A stretch of 64,000 nt of DNA from Scenedesmus sp. ARA3. Taxonomy: Eukaryota > Chlorophyta > Chlorophyceae > Sphaeropleales > Scenedesmaceae. The notes below the pieces were generated by a model that did no database searches, was not told where the DNA came from, and was given only the letters and a program-made list of their open reading frames with translations. The stretch spans positions 1 to 64,000 of the forward strand of contig RWJK01001846.1 of the NCBI GenBank assembly GCA_004335835.1, written 5' to 3'. Both the position numbers and the translations under genes were made by a program. This document shows positions 24,780-35,818 of this stretch, one piece after another (within the stretch, counting starts at the first letter, position 1; every line of letters starts with the position of its first letter).

Positions 24780-25587
24780 CTAGCTGGCAGCAGCAGCTGC
24801 GGCTGCTGGCACTGCTGCAGGCGCTGCTGCTTTGCTTGAGTGCTCGTACCACGCGCCCGGCTGCCGCACAATCAGCCTCGCCGGCGACACAAACAGCTGC
24901 TGGTACTGCTCCTCACTCAGGAACTGCGGCGCTGTGTCATCACCCACGCACACGATTGTGCTGCCGCTGCCGGTCATAAATACAGCATCGAACGCGCTGC
25001 CGCCTTCTTTGATCAGCCGCTGCTTCAGCTGCAGCAGCTCTGGCAAGTTATCAAATGCCGGCTGTTCCAGATCATTTACACACAGCTCCGGACTGATCTT
25101 GCCAGCATTTGTCATGCCAGCCAGCAGCTGCAGCGGGTCAGCAGTGCTGCGCCGGCCCAGATCCAGCGATTTGAAGATCATGGGGGTCGAAAGCCCCACC
25201 GGCGGCTTCACCAGCAGCAGCGGTGTGGCCAGCGGCAGCGGCGGCGGCACGTCGTCAACCACTTCGCCGCGGCCCGTGCAGTATGCGGCGCCGTTTGAGA
25301 AGAAGACGCTGATGTCGCTGCCGATGTCACCGGACCACTCCAGTAGCTGCGCGTTGGTGGCGGGGCGGCCGGTGAGCTCGTTGGCGGCGTACAGCGTGGT
25401 GGCGGCGTTGCCGCTGCCGCCGCCGAGGCCGGCACCTGCGGGGTGCAACAGCATACAATGCAGCCAGCAGGGCAGCGCACGGTGCAGCACACAAAGGGTG
25501 GGTGAGTGCCTGGATACTTGGCAAAACCATGTACTGGCAGGCAGGGTCGTGCCTGGCGCCATGTACTGCGTGCCTGACGCTATGTCG

Positions 25588-25632
<45 letters not shown>

Positions 25633-26194
25633 ATCTGCCTGTTGTCATGGTTTCTGGATGATGTATCCGCAAGCATGTTGCAGGCTGTCATGCAGCTGTT
25701 ATGCACGTGTGACTGTGTGCAGCAGCAAGCCCAGCTGTGAAGCACTGCTACAGATTGGGTTGGCCAGTACTGCACACTACAGATGTGCTCTGCTGCATAC
25801 CGTGTGGCACACGCTTCTCTAGTGTCACTTCAAAGAAGGCCTGGACGCCTGTCTTGCGCCTGAAGAGGTTCAGCGCCTGACAGCAGCAGCAGCAGCAGCA
25901 GCAACAGCAGGAGGAGATGGCAGAAAGCACTATAAACGTCAACAGCACAACAGCCAGCTTGTCTGGACATGTGCGATTGCTGTTGAAGAGCCTGCTGTGC
26001 TTCTGTTGTGGCAACTGACAGCTGCATTCGGCGTTCACATCTGCTATGCATATGACGCCCCTTCTCTCCCTATGCAGGCTGTCCCAGCGATCCCAGGTCT
26101 GTGCATAAGTGGAGCAGTTGCAACTGCCCTACACTATGCAGGTGCCACGGATGCACAGTGCACAAGCAGCTGCTCGCCAACATGTCTGATCAGG

Positions 26195-26246
<52 letters not shown>

Positions 26247-27008
26247 ACACCTTGATGACCAGGTTGCTGTCATCGTGGGGGATGGTGGGGTCGCTGCACA
26301 CCAGCTTGTCTGACGTGGCGCCTGCCGGCAGCTGCGTGAACTGCATGTCATCACCCAGGTCAATCACCTGCGAATATAAAAGCAGATCGGCAACAGCTTA
26401 GTTGAAAAATTCTGTGGCAGGACGTGCCAAGCACTGCCCGCTGCCTGCTGCTGGTCAGGGGCTGAGCTGCAGAAACAGCGCTGCTCTGGCATAGAGTGAG
26501 CGGTTGCCGCTTAAATAACCCACTCAAGCTGTGACTGCACTTGACAATCATACCCACAGACAGTGCAGCGTAACAGCCGTGTTGGTAAACTGGCTGAAGC
26601 ACAGTGCTGCACAGTGCTGCCGCTTTGCAGACAACAATTGCAGCATCGCCCAGCTGCCCATGTTCACGTGAAACAGGGATGCCAGGTCATGATAGCCATC
26701 CTCTCTGCGCCTCACAACCCTCAGGAACAGGTTGACCTGAACGTTGTAAAACAACACATGTGTTACATGGCTGCTGCTTTGCCTCCAGGCTGAGGATTGC
26801 TGTACCAAGGCAGCAGCGCTAGCACCTTTGAAGGTGAAAAGAGGGCCAGGCTGTCATTGGCGCTAGCTAGCACGACCACAGCCTTGCTGCGTCGTCCTGT
26901 TCTTCTGGCACTATGGCTCGGCGTTAGACAGCAGCTGCTGGCCGCAAAGGGCCTGTGGGTTGCATGGAACCTGGTGCAGTGTGAAGCAGGTGAGGTGTGC
27001 AACATCAT
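24780..27008 (-). CDS. ispE: 4-diphosphocytidyl-2-C-methyl-D-erythritol kinase (plastid MEP pathway)
   Basis: Five minus-strand exons: 27008-26826, 26736-26668, 26367-26251, 25876-25801 and 25435-24780, 366 aa; all phases close. The enzyme phosphorylates CDP-ME at the 2-hydroxyl using ATP, the fourth step of plastid isoprenoid synthesis. Exon 1 is a transit peptide (MMLHTSPASHCTRFHATHRP...) ending LFSPSK. Then come VNLFLRVVRRREDGYHDLAS (substrate-binding N-terminal motif), VIDLGDDMQF, the GHMP kinase ATP loop GAGLGGGSGNAATTLYAAN, GSDISVFF and the C-terminal GHMP motif GSGSTIVCVG. The chain ends in a poly-alanine tail, which is unusual. Intron 3 begins with a sense CAG tract and ends with a sense CTG tract; intron 4 also holds a long sense CAG tract. 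The gene is head-to-head with the vasculin-like gene. Confidence 0.95.
25589..25632. repeat. (CTG)n microsatellite in IspE intron 4
   Basis: About 14-15 uninterrupted CTG units on the plus strand, i.e. CAG in the sense of the gene. Confidence 0.95.
26197..26245. repeat. (CTG)n microsatellite abutting the IspE exon 3 donor
   Basis: About 16 CTG units on the plus strand. In transcript sense the CAG run starts within about 6 bases of the GT of intron 3. Confidence 0.95.
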
Positions 27009-27578
27009 GGTGGATCTCAGCGCACGTCCTCCGGTGTAGTGTGTAACAGTACGGATTGGACAATTGAAATAGACGCATCTAGCATCGACTGCCTTTGCTG
27101 AACTTTGTCACTTGTGCGCAACAGCACGGGGACAAACCACGTCGCCTCAGGCAATCAAGGCAACGGTAACATCAATTCCTTTGGCTTATACAGCCTCCGC
27201 CATTCCAATTTCCTGCTCCGTGCTCAAAGGTCAATCGGTCCATCGACGCTTTGTAAGCTGTGCGCAGCTTTTTCTGCCGATTTGCAGTTTGATTGCTAAA
27301 GTAAAACGTTCTAAGGCGATTTGACACGTACAGGTCCGGCCGGTTCTATCTTCGCTCCAGGCTCCCTCCACCTGCTCGATTGTGGTTGTTTCGCTTGCAG
27401 CCTGTATACTGTACACTTAATAGCTTCATTAAGCTTGGAATAGCAGTTGAGCACGGTACAGTGGCTTTGCCCATACATCCCAGTGCAGCAGCAGCCCCTC
27501 TGCACTGCTTACCCAGCAATCCACATCAAGCCCAACAACGACACGCTTTGGCACGTGGTGAAAGGGCCTTGAGGGGCC
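27009..27578. promoter_or_regulatory. Bidirectional promoter region, IspE and vasculin-like genes
   Basis: 570 bp between two start codons facing away from each other. It is lower in triplet repeats than its surroundings, as expected for promoters plus 5' untranslated regions. No defined operator was recognised. Confidence 0.5.
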
Positions 27579-29632
27579 ATGGCAGGCGATGAGGACCTGC
27601 TGAAGCCAGAGTGGCTTACAAACAAAGCCAGTGGAGCAGGGCTGCAGTCTCCAGGCCCACTTGCAGGTGTGTTTTGAAATCAGCAGCTCAATCCTGTGCA
27701 GCTCATGCGCAGCTGTTGTGATTTTGGTTTCAGCTTGTTGCAAAAAACTCCCCTGTTGCTGTTCATACTGCTGATCCATGCAAACCACCACAGCTGTTTG
27801 CACGCACATGTACGTCAACCTAATTCAACAGCAGGTGTACTGATGTGGTTGCATTGCAGTGGTGGTGTCTTCTTGCTTGCTGCATGAATCAGAAAGCGTG
27901 TGGCTTCTGCACCTGTGGCCACACCTGCCATGACTTCAACTTGCAGTCGCACAGCTGGGTATGCCGCACTTTTGCACTGCCACCGTGCCCATGCTGGATG
28001 AGAGTGTGCATTGCCTGTTCCCAACAATCTGACAAGCACTATGCTCACATGCTGTCACCTCACCATTCTTCACCGGCACCATGCAGGTTTGCGTGAAGCA
28101 GGCCGGCAGGCACGCAGCAGCAACGGCGGCAGCAGCAGGAGCCTCCTGACACCTGACAGCCCCATGCTGCAGCTTCATAGCCAGCCGCTGCGCAACAGCA
28201 GCACCTCACACGGCGTATCAACGCTCCTCACAACAAGCCGTAGTGAGGAGCGCCCCAGCGGCAGCAACAGCAGCAGCTGGAGTCCTAAGCGGCAGCAACA
28301 TGGTGCCGCCCACGGCAGCAGCAGGGGTGGCAGTAGCAGCAGCTTCTCAGCTTATCACCAACGCAGCAGCGCCAGTGGCGGCAGGGGCCCGTTGCATGAC
28401 GAGCGCTTGCAGGAACGCTTGCAGGACAGGCCCTATGGCGGCTCCAGGAGCCATGGCCACGGCCTGTCTTGTTCTATGGGCAGCAGCGGCGCCCGTGGCG
28501 CTGGCAATGGTGGCAGCAGTAGCATGGATGACAAGCTGCAGTGGAGGGACAGCAGTGGCAGCGGCAGTGGCAGGGCGCATGGTGCTGGTGCTGCTGCTGC
28601 ACGCAAGGTGAGGCACATGAGGGCAAGAGCAGCTGCTGCTTGCTCCGTGCATGGCTGGTGCACACACACCCTGCTGTCAGCGGCTACTTTTTGATGACAT
28701 GGCGCAAGCAGCTTGGTGTGCAGTGGGACAGCTGGCATGCTTTTGGCAGACCATGACACACGTGTGCCTCCAGCGCTGCAGCTGGCAGGATTTGATATCT
28801 TGTTCTTCATGAGGCACAGCATGCTCCATAGTTGCATCGTGCAGTCGGCACCCAGTGCCAGGTCGCTCTCACAGCTGCCTTCCTTGCTTTGCTGCTACCC
28901 TGCTCCACTTGTGTTACTTATCCTGACCCTGCTGTGCTGCATATTTTGCTGCTGCCCCAGCTGGACTTGGCCAGCCCGCATGGCTTCCCCAGTCTGGCTG
29001 CCGCCAGTAGCAGCAGCAACCGCAGCAGCTCGCCGCACAGCAGCGGCAGCAGCGGCAGGCACGGCTCGCCTGAGCGCTACATGCCCAGCCTCGCGCCGTA
29101 CAAGCAAGGCTTCCTGGCCTCTCGTGCCTCCTCAGGCTGGACCTCTAAGCTGGCAGACGTGCCTGCAGCAGCAGCTGCTGCAGCAGGGGCGGCAGGCGGC
29201 AGCGCCAGCAGAAGCGAGAAGCTGAGTGATGCTGGCGAGCAGTCTGTGCGTGCTGATGGCGGCAGTGCTGTTCAGCCAAGCAGTGGAGACTTTGCCAGCA
29301 GCAGTGCTGGTGCAGCTGCAGGTGGTAGCAGCGCTGCCACATCAGCCGCAGCTGCAGCTGAAAAGGCGCCCAGCGTACCACAGCAGCCCCAGCAGCACCA
29401 GAGTTTAGCTGCCACTCTGAAGCAGGCTGTGGCCAGCAGTGCAGCAGCGCCGCCACATGCTGAGGTACAGCGCCGCCAGGGCAAGACGCTGGTGCCGCTG
29501 CTGCCAGGCAGCAAGGCCAAGCACGTCAGCGGCAGCAGCAGCAGCACACGCACTGCAGCTGCAACCGGCAGCTTACGGCTGGCTGAAGCAGCAGCAGCTA
29601 CTGCTGTTGGTGCCCGGCCTGCAGCTGGCAGC

Positions 29633-29664
<32 letters not shown>

Positions 29665-30804
29665 CCGTGTTAGATCTGCTGAGCTGCAGTCTCCTACAGG
29701 CTATGCACCATTGCTAAAGCTTGGCCTCAGCAATAGCAGCAGCAGCAGTGAGCAGCAGGACAGCAATGGCCTGGGTGCGGCTGCAGCAGGCAGCAGCACA
29801 GGTCGTGTGGTGCTCTCCTTGACGACTCCAGTCAGCAGGGAGGTGCATGCGTCAGGTGCTGCAGGCTCAGCAGCCGCTGCTTTGTCACCTGCAGCATCTG
29901 CTGCCGTCGCTGCTGCTGGCAGTACATCAGTCTTGTCACCTGCTGGTAGTGGTGCTGCTGGGAGTGGTGCTAATGCTGGTGCCAGCCAGCAGTGTAAGCT
30001 GACTGGCGGGGTAGGCTCTGCAGCTGCAACTGAGCAGCGGCAGCAGCTGCGCGACCGCAACAGCTTCTTTGCGGTGCTACGGCGCAAGACAAGTAGCAGC
30101 AGCAGCGGCATGCCAGAGCAGAGCGCTGTCAGCAGCGGCAGTGGTTCAAACAGTGCTGAGGCAGGCAGCGGTGCGGAAGCTGCTGGTACTGCAGCAGCAG
30201 TGCCAGCAGCAGCAGCAGCACAACCGGTGTCTCAGGCGGCTGTTGCTGCTGAGGGTGCAGCGGGTGAGCTTTTAGCCGCTGCTGAACCTCCAGCAGGTGA
30301 GGCAGCAGCAGCAGCTGAGGCAGCAGCTACTGCTGACCAGGAGGATGCCTGTACCAGCCAGGACCAGCAGCAGCAGCAGCCGGCTGCAGAAGCTGCTGCT
30401 GCATCGTGTACATCTGAAACAGATAGCGCAGGCTGCACAGATGAGCTGCAGGATACAGGCAGTGCACAGCAGGGTGTAGTGGATCCGGATGCGCAGCAGG
30501 ATGCTGAGCAGCATGCACACCATCATACAGCAGATCAGCGGCAGCAGCCAGACCCCGAGCGCGGCAGCAACCACTGCGTGCAACGCCAAAGCAGCAACAG
30601 CAGCCGCAGCAGCATCAGTGGCGGCGGCGCTGGTGGCATGCTGTGGGATGTCCCTGCAGAGGAAGAGGCGTTCCTGCGCTCGCTGGGCTGGACATCAGTT
30701 GAGTCGGATGATGAAGAGGAGTGGGGCTTGACTGAGGAGGAGATTGCTGCTTTTCAGGCTGCTGCAGCTGCGCGTGCGGCGGCGCAGCAGCCGACACAGC
30801 CATC

Positions 30805-30837
<33 letters not shown>

Positions 30838-31147
30838 TGACATGTATGGCAGCAACTGCCAGCAGCAGGTGCAGGGCAACGGGCAGTGCGGCGTAAGGTT
30901 TGCTGCAAAGGCACTGCAGGGGCCTGGTGCTGGTTTATGGGGTGTCTCTGGCCCTGCTGGTTACGTTGCTGCTGCTGGTGCTGGCTTAGCACTGAAGGGC
31001 CATGCTGCAGCTGCTGCCACTGGCATGTTGCTGGGGGTGCATTTGGCACCGGAGCTGCTGGGGTATGACAGCTGCGGGGACAGCAGCAGCAGCAGCGATG
31101 ATGAAGAGGCAGGTGGCAGTGCCAGCCGTCATGGCATGGTGTACTGA
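27579..31147 (+). CDS. Vasculin-like (GPBP1-type) disordered nuclear protein
   Basis: Three exons: 27579-27666, 28087-28607 and 28961-31147, 931 aa, phases consistent. The N-terminus MAGDEDLLKPEWLTNKASGA carries the short PEWL-type motif seen at the start of plant homologues. The middle is very long and low in complexity (S, A, G, Q). The conserved C-terminal block reads AEEEAFLRSLGWTSVESDDE, then EEWGLTEEEIAAFQ. The paired LGW and LTEEE-F elements are typical of the vasculin/GC-rich promoter-binding family and its plant relatives. Those proteins are linked to transcription, but the plant and algal members are barely characterised, so function is inferred weakly. After the block comes a polyQ run and a glycine/alanine-rich tail. 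The ATG at 27579 is favoured by the motif next to it. Confidence 0.7.
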
Positions 31148-31355
31148 CCGTGCGATGCAATGGATCGGCCATTCCAGAGTTGTATGTATGATTAGGAATT
31201 GGTGTTGGTGACTTCCTGTGTATCTACTTGGCGGCCTGCAATTCAAACGAAGCTGGCAGTGTGGTGCGTGTGACAGCTACGCATGTGGAGTCTTAAACAG
31301 GATCTGTTTGTTCCAGACACCCTTTCTGCTGCCTTGAAGAGCTGTCGGAGCTGAG

Positions 31356-31360
31356 TGTAA
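31356..31360 (+). terminator. Candidate TGTAA polyadenylation signal, vasculin-like gene
   Basis: TGTAA about 210 bp past the stop codon. Confidence 0.45.
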
Positions 31361-31795
31361 ACCAAACAGACTCTCTCTTTGTTTTTGCCTGAGGCACAGG
31401 GTCTTAGTGCTTTTTTGCTTGAGGCACAAGGTCTTAGAGACTGCCTGTGCTGTGTACATACATGCGGTGTGTTGGCAATCAACATGGAATGCTTGTGCTG
31501 TTGCCTTGTTGGAAGCACTGCCATGCAGCGGCGGCGCCATACTGTCCTGCCAGAAGAACCGCGCCTGCACATCAGGGGGTGGTGTCAACAGGCTGCTTCG
31601 TTGCTTCACCCATTGTATTGTTATGCTATTGTTATAACGTATCCAGCCGATGGTGACGGTGCTTAGATGCGCCCTGCCCATGTCTTACAAGATATGGGAT
31701 CATTGTCCACAGTTGGGAGCTGCGTGGTGCAGGGGCCTTGAGGCACATGCAGCAGCACTGCATCTGCAGGCCAGCCGTTGCTTATAGGTCACCGT

Positions 31796-31865
31796 GCACT
31801 ACATGGTGTGTGCACTACATGGCGTGTGCACATGGTGTGTGCACTACATGGCGTGTGCACATGCA
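31796..31865. repeat. Short tandem repeat (cactacatggygtgtg)
   Basis: Units containing actacatgg(t/c)gtgtgcac are repeated about four times with small variations; no function is visible. Confidence 0.7.
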
Positions 31866-33330
31866 TGTAGTTGGTGCTGTTGTGTGGCCTTGCACCCCCA
31901 CCTTGCCGCTGCCCTCTGCTGCAACACGTGCTGCAGTCGCTGAGGTGCAGCGTGCATGCGGCTGCATGCTAGGTCACCTAGCCCACTGCATGGTGTCTGG
32001 GTACCCGTGCACATGCTGCTGGCTGGTACTGTCGCGTGACGATGTGTGAGCGCCGCAGCAGCAGGGTACGTCGGACACCTTGGACGCTTGCAAGCCTTGA
32101 GAGAGCTTGCAAGGCTGAGCGGCACTGCAGCGCCTTGAAAGCTTGGAAGAATGCTTGCTACTAGCAGCGGGTGTCAGGGGTGCCGCTGTTCAAGGCACCT
32201 GTTGCTGGATTTCATTGCAGTAAGTCGGTGGCAGGCATTGCATATGTTTGCATGTGAGGATCTGCGGGGCCGTGGCTGCTGATGTGGGTAAGGCAAGTAC
32301 AGGCCAGCAACAGCAGCAGCTGTGTGTGTGGTGGCCTGGCTGGGCAATCTCTGCGCTGTACGAGGCCCGTGCTGCTGCGGATATGCAGCAGCAAATGCAC
32401 ATCAGCTGATTGTACATAGTGTGTTAGGCCTTGAAGTACATGCTGTTATATACCCCCCAATGGAACCATGCAATTCGGCTTGGATTACGTATCAAATAAA
32501 CCATAGTTCATGAGCGTATTTACTGCATTGTGCCATGCGGCCGGTGCATTAGGCGCCTGTTGGTGCGCAAAAGACTGGCAAGCTGCTTGTGCACATGCTC
32601 CTGCATGTTGAGTTTGTGCGGTCCCTTGTGGTGGCTTTGCCACAGCTTGCCTGCATGCTATTGCATTTGGGGCAACTGCATAGCCTGAGCGGGTCAGTCT
32701 TGGTAGATTGTTGCTTTGAGTGTGTGGCGCACCAACCATGCTGTGCCACCTGTAGGGGTGTGCAAGGCACGCCCATGCAAGAGGTTTTGATGGCCGTTTT
32801 GGCACACTCCTGAGGAGTGCTTGTGAACCGTGCTACGATTCTGCAAGGGACGTGTGCAACGATTTGGAAACATACACTTTGCTTTCAGTGCATGCCGGTG
32901 GTGGCTGAGTAGCAGGGCATGCAGCATTGTGCATGCATCTTCACAGCTGTCTGCACCGCCCAGAATTCATCGCGGCTAGTCACGGCGTAGTTGCTTGTGC
33001 AACCCTGTAATTGACCCTTCCTCTATACTTTGCCTGGCTACCACCATGATGGAAATCTCTTGCGCGCTGATATGGAAGCTGCAGCCGCTGTGTGGTTTCT
33101 TCTGCTCAGTCTTGTAGAACAAGAGCTTTCTGCAAACCTTTAAGATTGACATGCTCTTGTAATGTTTCACTTGGACAACTGGCGCAAACTGTGCGCAGCA
33201 AAGGCAACAATAATGGGACCACTGGTGCACAGACCTCCACATCACTGCCAGTGGCTACGGTAGCCATGATGACTGTGTCACTTTCAAAGCGTCGCCAGCA
33301 CTACGACCATGCATTTCCGCCCCCTATATA

Positions 33331-33420
33331 ACTTGTCTTCACCAGGACGAAGGCGGCAGCTGCTCGCCTTCCCGCAGGCCCTTGGCCCCGCGCGCCATGT
33401 TGAGGTTGCGCCTTGCACAT
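33331..33420 (-). repeat. Copy of the rhodanese gene terminal exon end, beyond the stop
   Basis: The minus strand here reads RNLNMARGAKGLREGEQLPP and SSW plus stop, a close copy of the true C-terminus (NLNTARWAKGLREGEQLPPS) about 162 bp upstream in the transcript. It lies in the 3' untranslated or flanking region, so it should not be translated. Confidence 0.8.
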
Positions 33421-33500
33421 GTGCACACTGTGGGACTGGCAGTCCTCCACACGCGCCAAATCATGCGGTATATCATCTATGACCAACGTACAGCTCGTCT

Positions 33501-35011
33501 TCACCACGATGATGGAGGCAGCTGCTCGCCCTCCCGCAGGCCCTTGGCCCAGCGCGCCGTGTTGAGGTTGCCGCCCTCATCATATGACTCAGCCACGCCG
33601 GGGATGTTGAGGCCACTCTTGAGCGCCTCCTTGCCTGCACATGGAACACACAAATCACAACACCAACACAACACATGTAATCTTGTGCAGCTTCTTTGGA
33701 GGGGGTAAGGAAGGGGGTGGGAGACCAGGGTGTCGACAACAGCAGCGGCAGCTGATTGAGGAGCAACACGGGCCGTACCATGCGGACCATGTCGGCGTGT
33801 GACCAAGGCACAAGACATACACAGCATGTAAGACAGCGGCACCCGTCACATCGCATCCAGTGCGGCGATGCCACTGCAGTGTGGGGTGGATTTTTTTTGA
33901 AAGTACCAGAGGGAGCGAAACCCTACTGGCTGCCTGGCTGGCCATACACAGCAACCAAGCAAACCTGACTGCCGCAGGCCTATGGCACTGCCGTCACACA
34001 AGACGTGTGGGGTGAATTCCATTGCACGCGCTGTCCCCTCTCGACATGTTGCTGCTAGTCAACCACCACAGCATAGGAGCACGGGGCAGCTCCAAGCATC
34101 TGCACCACAGCGGCTTTTTAGCAGATGCGTACCTGTGGACACCCAGCGACCTGGGGGCGGCCGCCGCTTGCCGCTTGGAGACCACACCTGCAGACCAGCA
34201 AGCGAGCAGCCAAGATGGCGCGGTTTTCAGTGCAAGAACGCGTCAAGTGGGCCAAGGAACAGCTGGCAGCCGCTGATCTGAGGCTTGTCGTGTGAGCAGT
34301 GCCTTGAAAAGACAACCAGCGCAGCCTATGCAGGCATCACCCCACAGGCAAGCACACCTACTGGTATGAGTCCACAGCATCCTTTTCAAATAATGCAGCA
34401 CGGCATCAGGCAGTTTCAGGCAGTTTCACATCCTAATGCGTCTTATTCTACCGTTCAATGTTCTAGATATGTACAAACATGCACCACTGCGTCAAACACT
34501 TTGCAACGCCGCGTCCTACAGCTACCCACCTCACTCCAGCCTGCGTATCCTCCCTCCAGCAGCAGAGCAGATGAGTAGGCCGCATCAGCCAGCTGACGCA
34601 GCGCAGCATCACTCAGCACCCCACCATCAGCACACATCTGCAAGGGCAGATCGAACAGCACACACTTGTGAATGTATGGTATGTGAATGTTACAAGCTTG
34701 CTGCGCCAGGCAAGCAGATGTTGGGGTTTGCAGCGTGCTGAATTGAATCCATATTGTGTTGCAGCTGGTCAGTGTGCTGCAGCGGATCATGCAGTGTGTG
34801 GTTTGGCAGCTGGCGTGTGCTGCCATCCGCAGCGCGCCCTGCTGAAAGTGCTGCTGATGCCAGTGCAGGCAATTATCTAGAGCAAAGTGCGCCATATACG
34901 GCTGTGATGCCGCTGCTGAATTGTTGAGCAGTTGGCCGCACGCAATGGCTGCTCTTGTCCAAGCAACAGCGCCCTAGCTGCTGCACTGCAGGCCCAGCAA
35001 TGCCAACCATC

Positions 35012-35052
<41 letters not shown>

Positions 35053-35818
35053 AATCAGCATGCTGTAGCCGTCTCAAGTTTGTCAGCTGCCTTGACAAAT
35101 AAAAAAGGCCCTCACCACCAGCAGCTTGGTAGTCTGGGACGCCTGCCCTGCAACCTGCAAGGAACGATGAATCAACGGCACACACGGCTGACGTTACACA
35201 TGGCTGCAGCTTGCAGTGCATTGCAGCGCACTGCGTTGGACCCATGAGAGCTGCTGCAGGGGCACTGCACAGCAAAGATCACCAGGATAGCAGTGTTACC
35301 CTGTATGGTACATCCCAGCAACAGCAAGGTTCAATACAGCTCCTGGACCTCCTTGCTAAGCTTTCTAGAGTCAGACACAAACACAAGGGCTTTGATTAGG
35401 CTGACAAAATCTATCTGCCTGGGTGATGGGCTCTACAAACCTTTCCAAGTGCAAACTTACCTCTGCCAGGAACCGTTCATTAGGTGTCACATTGTCATTC
35501 ATGACAACCGGGGCGCTGATGCTGCACCTAGCAGGCTTTGTGATGTGCTTGTTGTCGTATTCCCGCGCTGACCGTACATCCAGAATCTTGTAGCCCTCAC
35601 GCTCAATGAGCCGCTTGGCTTCCTCTGCTCCCACGCTGCTGTTGCTGCTGCTGCCTGCGTAGCATGTCAGGCGCTGCTGGCAATGCCGCTGCTGCTGCTG
35701 CTGTGCTGGCCTGCGTTGCTGATGCAGCTGTGGTAATGCTTGTGGCCTGCACAGACAATTGACCGCGTAAGGTGTTGCAAAACAAGGTTAGCAATCGGTG
35801 GAGTGCTTTGGGCAGCAT
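33501..35818 (-). CDS. Organellar rhodanese-domain (sulfurtransferase-like) protein
   Basis: Minus-strand exons: 35746(or earlier)-35461, 35154-35116, 34637-34530, 34187-34133 and 33634-33501, all in phase. The single rhodanese domain reads GAEEAKRLIEREGYKILDVR, SAREYDNKHI, then TKLLV|MCADGGVLSDAAL, with the active-site cysteine in CADGGV, and the closing LLLEGGYAGWSE. Two further short exons (VWSPSGKRRPPPGRWVST and GKEALKSGLNIPGVAES...) give a C-terminal tail after the domain. Plant members act in plastids or mitochondria in sulfur transfer or as scaffolds; the exact role is open. A good transit peptide starts at 35818 (MLPKALHRLLTLFCNTLRGQ) but is in a different frame from the domain. The switch falls in a CAG-rich stretch, which suggests an indel or an unresolved small intron. 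Confidence 0.8.
35011..35051. repeat. (CTG)n microsatellite in a rhodanese-gene intron
   Basis: About 13-14 CTG units on the plus strand, CAG in transcript sense, within the intron between exons 2 and 3. Confidence 0.95.

Larger units (their letters stand above)
31148..33330. other. Convergent intergenic region without recognisable genes
   Basis: About 2.2 kb. It starts with the vasculin-like 3' untranslated region (TGTAA at 31356-31360). A short repeat of cactacatgg(c/t)gtgtgcac units lies at about 31796-31865. No frame with family motifs or plausible splicing was found on either strand. Confidence 0.5.

Noticed and set aside
24840..25740. 302-codon plus-strand frame over IspE
   Set aside because: Shadow of the IspE coding strand; the GHMP kinase motifs are all on the minus strand.
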